A stretch of 64,000 bases of DNA, from contig JANRJF010000068.1 in the NCBI GenBank assembly GCA_033764095.1, positions 1-64,000 of the forward strand, written 5' to 3'. The stretch is from JBDTMT01 sp033764095. GTDB lineage: Bacteria > Desulfobacterota > Binatia > HRBIN30 > CADEER01. Every line of letters starts with the position of its first letter. Within the stretch, counting starts at the first letter, position 1. Below are positions 41,781 through 51,375 of this stretch, piece after piece. Made by a program: the position numbers and the translations under genes. A model generated the notes under the pieces. The model worked only from the letters and a program-made list of their open reading frames with translations. It had not been told where the DNA came from and searched no databases.

Positions 41781-42254
41781 TCAGTCGAAGCGCGTGATGG
41801 CGCGCTCGAGGCAGGCTTTGATCTCGTCGCGGCAGGCGGCGAAGACCGATTCATCGCGGCCGGCCGGATCGTCGATGTCGCCCTCGATACCGGCGAACGC
41901 CTTGAGGGTGTAGATCGGCTTGCCTTCCGCTTCCGGCCAGCCGGCGCGCAGCATACGGATCTGCTCGTCGGTCATCGCCAGGATGAGGTCCGCCTCGGCG
42001 ATCAGGTGGCGGTTGCGCTTGAGGTCGGTGGCGACGCTGTCGGCGGGAATTTCGATGCCCTCGTCGCGCAGCACCAGGCGGGCGTCGAGCGAGACCAGCG
42101 CGCCGTCGCGGGCGAACGGCGCGATACCGCCGGAGAGCACCTGCCAGCGCTGGTCGAGCGCCCGCTCGCTCAGCATGCGGCGCAGCATCGCCATGGCGAT
42201 CTGGCTGCGGCTGGTGTTGGCGTGACAGATGAAGAGAACGGTGCGCGGCGACAC
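41781..42254 (-). CDS. Low-molecular-weight protein tyrosine/arginine phosphatase-like
   Basis: A 157-residue enzyme with the signature CHANTSRS (Cys10 nucleophile, Arg16), matching C-x5-R-S near the N-terminus, and a general-acid Asp in DIDDPAGRD at about 129-137. The Thr inside the loop (NTSR) is shared with protein-arginine phosphatases of the YwlE type, so Tyr or Arg phosphate may be the target. GTG start with no visible ribosome site. It converges on the GT-C-like gene with 3 bases between stops and follows the SDR gene's terminator. Confidence 0.85.
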   Translation of the reverse strand: MSPRTVLFICHANTSRSQIAMAMLRRMLSERALDQRWQVLSGGIAPFARDGALVSLDARLVLRDEGIEIPADSVATDLKRNRHLIAEADLILAMTDEQIRMLRAGWPEAEGKPIYTLKAFAGIEGDIDDPAGRDESVFAACRDEIKACLERAITRFD

Positions 42255-42265
42255 GGGAAATGGAG

Positions 42266-42293
42266 GGGGCCGGCGACGTGCGCCGCCGGCCCC
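42266..42293 (-). terminator. Hairpin after the second SDR gene
   Basis: GGGGCCGGCG (42266-42275) pairs perfectly with CGCCGGCCCC (42284-42293), 8-base loop, about 20 bases past the SDR stop on the minus strand. No T-run. Confidence 0.5.
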
Positions 42294-42312
42294 GGCAGGT
42301 GCGAAACAGCGC

Positions 42313-43260
42313 TCAGGCGCTCAGCGCCTCCATCATGATGGCGCTGATGTTCTCCTTGGCGGTGAGGCCCTTGGCGAGCTCGGCCTTGAGCTGCGCGCCG
42401 AGCTTGTCGGCCTCCCAGGTGGCGCGCTGCGACACCTTGCCGACCGAATGCCAGCCCTGCATCAGCCAGACCGTGCCGCCGCCGACGCGGAACACCTCGC
42501 CGTGCACGTCCTTGGCGTCGTCGCTCGACAGCCAGGCGACCAGCGGGGCGATGTTGCGCGGGTCGAAGACGTCGAACTTGCCCTCCTCGACCTGCTTGCC
42601 CATGAACGCCGCGGTCGACGGGGTCGCCTCGACCGTCAAGCGGGTGCGCGCCACCGGCGCGATCGCGTTGCAGCAGACGCCGTACTTCTGCATCTCGGCG
42701 TCCATCACGATCGCCATCAACGCCACCGCCGCCTTGGCGCCGCCGTAGTTCGACTGGCCGACGTTACCGAGCAGGCCGGCGTCGGACGAGGTGTTGACGA
42801 TGCGGCCATTGAGCACGTTGCCCTTCTTGTGCTCCTCGCGCCAGTACTCGCAGGCGTGCCGGCTCATGTTGAACGAGCCCTTCAGATGCACGCCGATCAC
42901 CGAGTCCCAGTCCTCCTCGCCCATGTTGAAGATCATGCGGTCGCGCAGGATGCCGGCGTTGTTCACCACGATATTGAGCTTGCCGAAGTTGTCGAGGGCG
43001 CACTCGACGATGCGCTTGGCGCCCTTGAAGTCGCTGACGCTCTCGCCGTTGGTGACCGCTTCGCCGCCGGCCTTCTTGATCTCCTCGACGACTTCCAGCG
43101 CCGGGTGCTTGTCGGCGGTGCCGGTGCCGTCGAAATGCGCGCCGAGGTCGTTGACGACCACCTTGGCGCCCAGCTTGGCCATCAGCAGCGCCTCTTCGCG
43201 ACCGATGCCGCGGCCCGCGCCGGTGATGATCGCAACCTTCCCCTCGAGCAAACCTGCCAT
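42313..43260 (-). CDS. SDR family oxidoreductase, 17beta-HSD4/MFE-2-like
   Basis: A 315-residue short-chain dehydrogenase. TGAGRGIGRE (14-23) binds cofactor; NNAGILRDR (about 98-106) and the SSDAGLLGNVGQSNYGGAK stretch give catalytic Ser, Tyr and Lys. The VVVNDLGAHFDGTG segment is typical of (3R)-hydroxyacyl-CoA dehydrogenases of the peroxisomal multifunctional-enzyme kind and of steroid-side-chain enzymes, so it probably works on hydroxyacyl-CoA. A C-terminal extension of about 50 residues follows the Rossmann fold. CAAGGAGGACAA precedes the ATG, an excellent ribosome site. Confidence 0.88.
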   Translation of the reverse strand: MAGLLEGKVAIITGAGRGIGREEALLMAKLGAKVVVNDLGAHFDGTGTADKHPALEVVEEIKKAGGEAVTNGESVSDFKGAKRIVECALDNFGKLNIVVNNAGILRDRMIFNMGEEDWDSVIGVHLKGSFNMSRHACEYWREEHKKGNVLNGRIVNTSSDAGLLGNVGQSNYGGAKAAVALMAIVMDAEMQKYGVCCNAIAPVARTRLTVEATPSTAAFMGKQVEEGKFDVFDPRNIAPLVAWLSSDDAKDVHGEVFRVGGGTVWLMQGWHSVGKVSQRATWEADKLGAQLKAELAKGLTAKENISAIMMEALSA

Positions 43261-43372
43261 TTGTCCTCCTTGAAGCTAGCGTGTGCGTGGAGTGTGGTGT
43301 GACCGGCGGCGGCGCGGACGCGCCTGGATGGGCCGGAAACCGCGAATATGTGCGCCGAAAGGTCCGGCCAAG

Positions 43373-43885
<513 letters not shown>

Positions 43886-43891
43886 AAATCT

Positions 43892-43921
43892 TTTGTAAAT
43901 CAGGACTTTCTGGCGAATCAA
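43892..43921 (-). promoter_or_regulatory. Promoter of the NUDIX gene, possibly leaderless
   Basis: Minus strand TTGATT (43921-43916), 18-base spacer, TACAAA (43897-43892). Transcription would start about 7 bases later, at or next to the GTG at 43885; there is no ribosome site. Confidence 0.4.
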
Positions 43922-43939
43922 CGACGAGGACTTTTTTGG

Positions 43940-43968
43940 TTGATTTCACTCTGGGCCACTCATAGTAT
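43940..43968 (+). promoter_or_regulatory. Promoter of the secreted-paralog operon
   Basis: TTGATT (43940-43945), 17-base spacer, TAGTAT (43963-43968), reading toward the ATG at 43983. The leader would be under 10 bases, and no ribosome site precedes the ATG. Confidence 0.5.
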
Positions 43969-43982
43969 GCGGCCGGAATCCA

Positions 43983-44900
43983 ATGCGGCGGGTAGGACTG
44001 ATCAACACGTTGGCACTGGCCCTGATTGGGCTGGCACTGACGGGAACGGCACGAGCCGAGGCACCGCCGCAGCGTCTCCCCTCCGCAGTGCTGGTCTGGC
44101 CGCTGATCACCGTCGAGGGCGGCGGCTCGGTGACCGACACGCGCGTCGAGTTGGTCAACCTGTCGCCACGGCCGATCGAGGTGAAGTGCATCTACGTCTT
44201 CCAGACCTCGTGCGGCGGAATCGACTTCCATCTCTACCTGACGCCGAATCAGCCGGCGACCTGGCTGGCCAGCAAGGGCATGTTCAACGGGCTGACCGCG
44301 GTGCCACCGTTCTCGTCGAGTGGCGAGCTCAAGTGCATCGTGCAGCCCGATGAGCAGGGCGTCGATCGCCATAACGCCATTCAGGGCCGCGCCGCGGTGT
44401 TCGGTGCCGATGGACAGACGATCGGGTACAGCGCCGTCGGCTTCCTGCGCCTGACCGACGGGCCGCTCACCAACGTCATCGAGTTGGACGGCGACACGTA
44501 CTCACAGTGCCCCGACGAGCAGCACTTCCTCTTCCTCGCCAGCGAGGCCAACCCGCTGACCGAGAGCGAGATCGTCCTGGCGCCGTGCACCGAGGACTTC
44601 GAAAATCGCATTCCCACCACGGTCACGGTGCAGTTCCTGATCATCAACGAGTTCGAACAGCAGCTGTCGGCGGCGACCACGGTCAACTGCTACACGCGCA
44701 AGACGCTGCGTCAGATCAGCCAGTCGTTCACCCGCGCGACGCTGGGATCGGAGACCGGCCATGTGATCGTGCGCGGCGTCCAGTCGCCGATCCTGGCGAT
44801 GGTGGTCGACCGCTTCCTGACGCCGGACATGGCGCGCGGCACGGCGGGCAACGAGCCGGCGCTGCGCGGCGGCCGCTCGGCGGAGATCCGCATCCCATGA
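43983..44900 (+). CDS. Secreted protein of unknown function, paralog 1
   Basis: A 305-residue exported protein: signal peptide 1-25 (ends GTARA), then a strand-rich body that I do not recognise. Its architecture is repeated in the next gene: TRVELVNLSPRPIEVKC (N-terminal), LTPNQPATWLAS, VPPF--GELKC, HNAIQGRAA, IGYSAVGFLRL, EQCPDEQHF-type Cys strand, TVQFLIINEFEQQLS, and HVIVRGVQSPILAMVVDRF. Conserved Cys in the same places suggest disulfides. A beta-sandwich surface or extracellular protein is likely. Its TGA overlaps the ATG of paralog 2, so both are made together. Confidence 0.75.
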   Translation: MRRVGLINTLALALIGLALTGTARAEAPPQRLPSAVLVWPLITVEGGGSVTDTRVELVNLSPRPIEVKCIYVFQTSCGGIDFHLYLTPNQPATWLASKGMFNGLTAVPPFSSSGELKCIVQPDEQGVDRHNAIQGRAAVFGADGQTIGYSAVGFLRLTDGPLTNVIELDGDTYSQCPDEQHFLFLASEANPLTESEIVLAPCTEDFENRIPTTVTVQFLIINEFEQQLSAATTVNCYTRKTLRQISQSFTRATLGSETGHVIVRGVQSPILAMVVDRFLTPDMARGTAGNEPALRGGRSAEIRIP

Positions 44901-46162
44901 AGCGGACTGCGTTGTTCGCGCTGCTGGCGCTGATGCTGGCGCAGCCGTCGATCGCGGCGCCGACCGCCGCCGTGGATTGGTCGACGGTGCTCAAGGCGCT
45001 GGGCGGCGCGCTCGACTCGTGGCGCATCTCGCCCTTCAGCAACGGCACGCCGACCGTCGGGCCGACGCGCACGCGCACCCCGATCGCCGGCACGGCGACG
45101 CGCGGCCCGTCGAACACGCGCACGGCGACGCGCACGCGGACGCCGACCAATACGCGCCCGTTCACCTCGACCGCGACCCCGTCGCGGACCGCGACCGCGA
45201 CGCGGCCGCCGACCGAAACCAAGACGCCGCGGCCGGCGACCAATACGCCGACGCCGCGGCCGACCTCGACGCCGGTGCCGACGCTGGCGAGCGACGGCCG
45301 CATCGCCTTCGCCGAGGCCGAAGGCATTCCGCCAGCGCAGAAGCTCGCCTCGGCGTTCATCGTGTTCCCCTACATCGTCTCCAGCGCGACGCAGGATACC
45401 CGCATCGAGCTGATGAACATGTCGAACCGCGAGATCGAGCTGCAGTGCTTCTACGTCCGGCAGTCCGATTGCCTGGAGGTCGGCTTCTTCGTCCGCCTGA
45501 CCGCCAATCAGCCGCTGTCCTGGCTGGCGTACGACGGGGCCAGCAATCCGGTCGTCTTTTCCGCCGTGCCGCCGTTCGACGGCGTCGGGGAGATGAAGTG
45601 CGCGGTGGCCGCCGATCGGCCGGAACTGAGCGCCCACAACGCGCTGCAGGGTCGCGCGCTGATCTACGAGAAGGCGACCGGCGAGACGGTCGGCTACGAC
45701 GCCATCGGCTTCCAGCGCCTGACGCCGGGAGGCTACAGCGGGGTCATCGACCTGGACGGCTTCACTTATGAAGAGTGTCCCGATCGCCTGCACTTCGCCG
45801 TGCTGTCGCGTCAGAGCGGCGGTCCGGTGAGCGAGCTGATCACGGTGCCGTGCGCCGAGGATCTGCTCACCCAGACGCCGACCCAGACGGTCGTGCAGAT
45901 GCAGATCGTCAACGAGTTCGAGCAGGTGTTTTCGTCGTCGTACAAGTTCAGCTGTATCACCAGCCAGCCGTTCTCGAAGTTCGGCACGCTGGGCAAGTCG
46001 ACGCTCGGCACCGATGCCGCTCACCTGATCGTGCGGGGCGTCTCGTCGCCGCTGATCGGCCTCGTCATCGACCGCTTCTCGGGCCAGAACAACACGCTGC
46101 ACACCACCGCCAACGAGCCGTTCCTCGAGGGCGGGCGGTCCTCCACCGTCATCTTCCCCTGA
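44897..46162 (+). CDS. Secreted protein of unknown function, paralog 2, with Thr-Arg-Pro repeat linker
   Basis: A 421-residue exported protein: signal peptide 1-21, a short helix, then a low-complexity linker (about 50-130) of TRTPT/TATRT-type repeats, then a globular domain (about 135-421) homologous along its length to paralog 1 (TRIELMNMSNREIELQC, LTANQPLSWLA, VPPFDGVGEMKC, HNALQGRAL, VGYDAIGFQRL, VQMQIVNEFEQVFS, HLIVRGVSSPLIGLVIDRF). The Thr-rich linker looks like a stalk that could be glycosylated, holding the domain off the surface. Paralog 1 has no linker. Function unknown. Confidence 0.78.
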   Translation: MKRTALFALLALMLAQPSIAAPTAAVDWSTVLKALGGALDSWRISPFSNGTPTVGPTRTRTPIAGTATRGPSNTRTATRTRTPTNTRPFTSTATPSRTATATRPPTETKTPRPATNTPTPRPTSTPVPTLASDGRIAFAEAEGIPPAQKLASAFIVFPYIVSSATQDTRIELMNMSNREIELQCFYVRQSDCLEVGFFVRLTANQPLSWLAYDGASNPVVFSAVPPFDGVGEMKCAVAADRPELSAHNALQGRALIYEKATGETVGYDAIGFQRLTPGGYSGVIDLDGFTYEECPDRLHFAVLSRQSGGPVSELITVPCAEDLLTQTPTQTVVQMQIVNEFEQVFSSSYKFSCITSQPFSKFGTLGKSTLGTDAAHLIVRGVSSPLIGLVIDRFSGQNNTLHTTANEPFLEGGRSSTVIFP

Positions 46163-46171
46163 CCGGGAAGT

Positions 46172-46188
46172 GCCTCCGGCGGGGAGGC
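46172..46188 (+). terminator. Short hairpin after the paralog operon
   Basis: GCCTCC/GGAGGC with a GGCGG loop, 10 bases past the stop. Weak; no T-run. Confidence 0.3.
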
Positions 46189-46208
46189 CGGCGGGGTGAA
46201 GATCGCCG

Positions 46209-46236
46209 TTGCCGGTTCCGGCGGCGCGCCTATAAT
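46209..46236 (+). promoter_or_regulatory. Sigma-70 promoter of the 46-residue gene
   Basis: TTGCCG (46209-46214), 16-base spacer and a perfect TATAAT (46231-46236), 24 bases before the GTG at 46261. It is the only full-consensus -10 hexamer I recognised upstream of a gene in the window. Confidence 0.6.
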
Positions 46237-46260
46237 CGCGCCGCATAGGAAGCCGACGGC

Positions 46261-46401
46261 GTGCGCGAGTTCTTCTACGGGCTGATTCTCGGGGCGACGG
46301 CGATGTACCTGTTCGAGTACTTCGACGCGCCGGGTGTGCTCGCCTACCTGAACAGTGCCACCCAGTCGGCCGTGCAATCGACGCACGGCTACTCGCGCTG
46401 A
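46261..46401 (+). CDS. Small membrane peptide, 46 residues
   Basis: GTG start, 46 codons, TGA stop. The product begins MREFFYGLILGATAMYLFEY and continues through an Asp/Pro turn to a polar Ser/Gln-rich C-terminus. One membrane helix (about 3-20) with the polar end probably on the other side. It has its own promoter with a perfect TATAAT and an AGGA 10 bases before the GTG. Codon third positions are strongly G/C as in neighbours, supporting translation. No family recognised; GC-rich DNA produces chance frames, so the promoter is the main support. Confidence 0.55.
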   Translation: MREFFYGLILGATAMYLFEYFDAPGVLAYLNSATQSAVQSTHGYSR

Positions 46402-46424
46402 TCCGCGGCGGCGCTCGGCGGCGC

Positions 46425-47240
46425 TCAGTTGAGTGCCAGAACGCGGCGGCCGCAGCCGGAGCGCGCGGCCTCCTGCAGGCGCAGGCGGATCTCGTCGCGT
46501 TCCATGTGACCGCGCTGACGCAGTTTGCGCAGCGTCCGCGCGATGCACTGGACGTACTCGCGCTGGTTCTCCCACTCGGCGTCGGCCGTCGGCCCCTCGC
46601 ACGGGCAGGCCTGCAGCAGCGCGCAGCCGTCACCCAGCACCAGCTCGTCGGGCGGGGTTTCGGCGCAGGCGTCGCACGCGTCGCCGATGCTGTCGGCGTC
46701 GGCATCGGCCTGGTCGTTGTTGGCGACCGCGGGGCAGTTGTCGGCCGCGTCGGCAACGCCATCGCCATCGCCGTCGGGGGACGCCGCCGGATCGGGGATC
46801 GCCACCAGCGTCACCGCAAAGCCGCTCCGGATCCCTTTCGGCGAGCTCAGGTGGAGGCGGATCTCGTCGGTGCCGCTGTGTTGCCGGCGACCGCTGGTGA
46901 GCAGCAGCGGGACGCCGTTGACGCGCATGTCGAGCACCATCGTCAGTCCGGCGTCGCCCAGCCTCTGGATGAAGCCAGCGCCGCTCAACGTCAGGGTATC
47001 GGTCGACCAGCGCACGCTGGTGACCGCCTCGACGGCGTACTCGACCCCGGGGAGGACGCTGAGCTCAAAGGAGCCGCGCAGCGGTTCGGTGCGGGTGGTC
47101 GCCGGGTCGCAGGTCGTGCAGTGCGTGGTCAGCCGGCTCTCACCGGTGAGCACGTAGCGGATGCTGTCGGCATGCGCCGGCCGCGCGGCGCACAGGGCGC
47201 CGGCGGCGAGCAACAGGCCCAGCGCACGACGCCAGGGCAT
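46425..47240 (-). CDS. Secreted protein with thrombospondin type 3 calcium repeat
   Basis: A 271-residue exported protein: signal peptide 1-24 (ends RPAHA), a strand-rich N-terminal domain (25-150) with a CTTC pair, then a thrombospondin-type-3-like calcium module (about 154-190: DGDGDGVADAADNCP and DADADSIGDACD), and a Cys-containing, helical basic C-terminus (200-271). The Asp ladder binds calcium in known homologues, usually in extracellular proteins. It is transcribed toward the 46-residue gene. Function unknown. Confidence 0.75.
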   Translation of the reverse strand: MPWRRALGLLLAAGALCAARPAHADSIRYVLTGESRLTTHCTTCDPATTRTEPLRGSFELSVLPGVEYAVEAVTSVRWSTDTLTLSGAGFIQRLGDAGLTMVLDMRVNGVPLLLTSGRRQHSGTDEIRLHLSSPKGIRSGFAVTLVAIPDPAASPDGDGDGVADAADNCPAVANNDQADADADSIGDACDACAETPPDELVLGDGCALLQACPCEGPTADAEWENQREYVQCIARTLRKLRQRGHMERDEIRLRLQEAARSGCGRRVLALN

Positions 47241-47290
47241 GGGAAAACGATACGCGCGCGGTTCGGCGCGGGCAAGCCCAAAGGCCCGAA

Positions 47291-47563
47291 TCAGGGCATC
47301 GGCAGGCCGCGATCGGCGCGGCGCTGCTCGAAGCGCTCGTGCTGCGCGGCGTGCATCGCTTCCTGAGCCGCCAACTGGACGCAGGCTGCCACCCGCGCTT
47401 TGGTGGTGCCAAACTCGCTGGCGACCTGATCCTGCGTGCGGCCGAGCGCCAGCGCGGAGGTCAGATCGTCACACGACGGACGGGCCGCCCGGGCGGCGAC
47501 TGCCCCGCTGCCGATGGCGCTGACGATGACGATTGCGACGAGCCACGGACGAACACCACGCAT
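47291..47563 (-). CDS. Small secreted protein of unknown function
   Basis: A 90-residue protein with a signal peptide (1-25, ends VAARA) and a helical mature part with two Cys (SCDDLTSALALG and AACVQLAAQEAM) that may form a disulfide. The first half of the mature region (about 30-60) resembles a helix-turn segment common in unannotated small proteins. I do not recognise it. It lies between the calcium-repeat protein and the small gene by rpoD, all on the minus strand. Confidence 0.6.
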   Translation of the reverse strand: MRGVRPWLVAIVIVSAIGSGAVAARAARPSCDDLTSALALGRTQDQVASEFGTTKARVAACVQLAAQEAMHAAQHERFEQRRADRGLPMP

Positions 47564-47618
47564 GTCGCGACCGTAGGCCGCGCCGCGCGGTCAAGTCAAC
47601 GGCGAACGCCGCGCCGAC

Positions 47619-47783
47619 TCAGCTGACCGTCGCCGGGCGCTTCGGCTTGGTGACGACCACGACTTCCTGGCCGTTCACCCGCACCGTGCGCCGGTCATTC
47701 GGCGTCGGGCTGGTCGACTGTTTGCGCGCCCGGTCGGCGCGCCAGCGGCGCAACTCGTCCTCGAGATCGTTGCTCTTCAACAT
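47619..47783 (-). CDS. Small hypothetical protein downstream of rpoD
   Basis: A 54-residue soluble, highly charged protein (MLKSNDLEDELRRWRADRAR start, then a Ser/Thr/Pro linker and a short VRVNGQEVVVVTKPK strand pair). GGAGGAGG lies 4 to 6 bases before the ATG, a strong ribosome site, which is the main reason to accept it. It follows rpoD by 50 bases on the same strand and may be on the same transcript. No family recognised. Confidence 0.6.
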   Translation of the reverse strand: MLKSNDLEDELRRWRADRARKQSTSPTPNDRRTVRVNGQEVVVVTKPKRPATVS

Positions 47784-47833
47784 GGGCCTCCTCCTTCTCC
47801 CCTCCACACTCCCCGATCGGCCCGCTGACGCCC

Positions 47834-49621
<1,788 letters not shown>

Positions 49622-49826
49622 AGTCTTCACCTGATTCCCTCCCCCGTCTCAGCCCATCACGGTGTCACTGCACCCGAGCGGCAAGGCGGGGAAGACCCCG
49701 GCGAGCTGCGGATGCGCGCACAGTCGCGTCAAAGGGAGGGACACCAAACGTTGATGAATGAGCGGAAATGACCAGCGGTCGTCATCCGGGTGGAGAGGCC
49801 CACAGGAGATCCTACCGGGCCTCCGA

Positions 49827-49855
49827 TTTCTAGACGGGGCCTGTAGGTGAGTCAA
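49827..49855 (-). promoter_or_regulatory. Sigma-70-type promoter of rpoD
   Basis: Minus strand TTGACT (49855-49850), 17-base spacer, TAGAAA (49832-49827), giving a leader of about 200 bases before rpoD. The rest of the 325-base gap 49622-49946 shows no gene or repeat to me; the long leader could hold regulation but no structure stands out. Confidence 0.6.
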
Positions 49856-49946
49856 GGCCAACGTGGGGAAAGCAAGTGAAAAGTTCTCTCCGGGCGGCGG
49901 CGTGCCGCTCATGATCCGGGCCGACCCCGGACCCCGGCGGGCTCCC

Positions 49947-51257
49947 TCAATCGTAGTATTCGAGCCCGAGGTGGGTGATCAGCTCTTCGCCACGCAGGTG
50001 GCGGAGGGTGTTCTTGAGCTTCATCAGCTGGATGAAGAGGTCGTGCTCCGGGTAGAGGCCGGGGGCCGTCTGCGGGCTCTTGAAGTAGAAGGAGAGCCAT
50101 TCCTGCACCCCGTGCATGCCGGCACGGTGCGCCAGGTCGAGGAACAGGGCCAGGTCGAGGACCAGCGGGGCGGCCAGGATCGAGTCGCGGCAGAGGAAGT
50201 TGAGCTTGATCTGCATCGGATAGCCGCACCACCCGAAGACGTCGATGTTGTCCCAGCCTTCCTTGTTGTCGCCGCGCGGCGGGTAGTAGTGGATGCTGAC
50301 TCGGTGGACGTAGTCGCGGTAGAGTTCGGGATGGAGGTCCTCGCGCAGGATGACGTCGAGCACCGACAGCTTGCTCTCCTCCTTGGTGCGGAATGAGGAC
50401 GGCTCGTCCAGCACCTCGCCGTCGCGGTTGCCGAGGATATTGGTCGAGAACCAGCCCTTCAGGCCGAGCATGCGCGCCTTGAGGCCGGGCGCGATGATCG
50501 TCTTCATCAGGGTCTGACCGGTTTTGAAATCTTTACCACAGATGGGCACGCCGCGGTCGTTGGCCAGCTCGACCAGGGCCGGGATGTCGGCGGTCAGGTT
50601 GGGGGCGCCGTTGGCGTAGGGAATACCGAGCTTCAGCGCCGCGTAGGCATACAGCATGCTCGGCGCGATGGCCGGGTCGCTGTTGCGAAGCCCGGCCTCG
50701 AAGGCCTGCAGCGACTGGTGCACCGGCTGCGGCTGCAGGAAGCTCTCGGTGCTGCCGCACCAGATCATCACCAGGCGATCGGCGCGTTGGCGGGCGCGAA
50801 ACTCCTCGATGTCGCCCATCAACTGCTCGGCCAGCGCCATTTTCGACGCCGCCTGCTTCACGTGTGGGCCGTTCAGGCGCTTGACGTAGGTGGGGTCGAA
50901 CGCCGCCGGCCAGGGCCGCACCGCCTCGAGCTCGTCGCGCACGGCGTGCAGCTGCGTGGCGTCGAGCACGCCGGCCTTGAGGGCGCTCTGGTAACAGGTG
51001 TCGGGAAAGATGTCCCAGGCGCCGAAGGCGAGATCGTCGAGACCGGCCAGGGGCACGAAGTCGCGGATCAGCGGAGTGCGGTTGTCGGTACGTTTGCCGA
51101 GCCGGATGGTGCCGAGTTGGGTCAGCGACCCGATCGGCTGTGCCAGTCCCTTGCGCGCCAACTCGACGCCGGCGACCAGCGTGGTGCTGACTGCGCCGAG
51201 ACCTGGCAGCAGAACTCCGAGCCGGCCGGCGGCAGGAGCGATGCGCGCGGCGGTCAT
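49947..51257 (-). CDS. ino1: Myo-inositol-1-phosphate synthase
   Basis: A 436-residue NAD-dependent isomerase that makes inositol-1-phosphate from glucose-6-phosphate, the entry to phosphatidylinositol or inositol solutes. The NAD fold opens with VLLPGLGAVSTTLVAG (about 15-30); the core motifs GIPYANGAPNLTADIP and GKDFKTGQTLMKT hold the catalytic Lys and Asp region, followed by NILGNRDG and the SIHYYPPRGDNKEGWDN loop. Length is close to prokaryotic-type long forms. It is divergent from the M23 peptidase gene and lies upstream of rpoD on the same strand. Confidence 0.93.
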   Translation of the reverse strand: MTAARIAPAAGRLGVLLPGLGAVSTTLVAGVELARKGLAQPIGSLTQLGTIRLGKRTDNRTPLIRDFVPLAGLDDLAFGAWDIFPDTCYQSALKAGVLDATQLHAVRDELEAVRPWPAAFDPTYVKRLNGPHVKQAASKMALAEQLMGDIEEFRARQRADRLVMIWCGSTESFLQPQPVHQSLQAFEAGLRNSDPAIAPSMLYAYAALKLGIPYANGAPNLTADIPALVELANDRGVPICGKDFKTGQTLMKTIIAPGLKARMLGLKGWFSTNILGNRDGEVLDEPSSFRTKEESKLSVLDVILREDLHPELYRDYVHRVSIHYYPPRGDNKEGWDNIDVFGWCGYPMQIKLNFLCRDSILAAPLVLDLALFLDLAHRAGMHGVQEWLSFYFKSPQTAPGLYPEHDLFIQLMKLKNTLRHLRGEELITHLGLEYYD

Positions 51258-51375
51258 GGCGCGAGGTGCTTAAAGGGTTCGATCCCGCAAGGCAAGGTAG
51301 CGGCGCGGTGTGCGCCTTGACTTGCCGAACCGCTTCGGGAACGGTCGCGCGCATGGGTTGGTGGGGAGGTGAGCG

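Noticed and set aside
46433..47366. Long plus-strand frames opposite the calcium-repeat protein
   Set aside because: They mirror the minus-strand gene, which has a signal peptide and Asp-ladder motif; the plus frames have neither.
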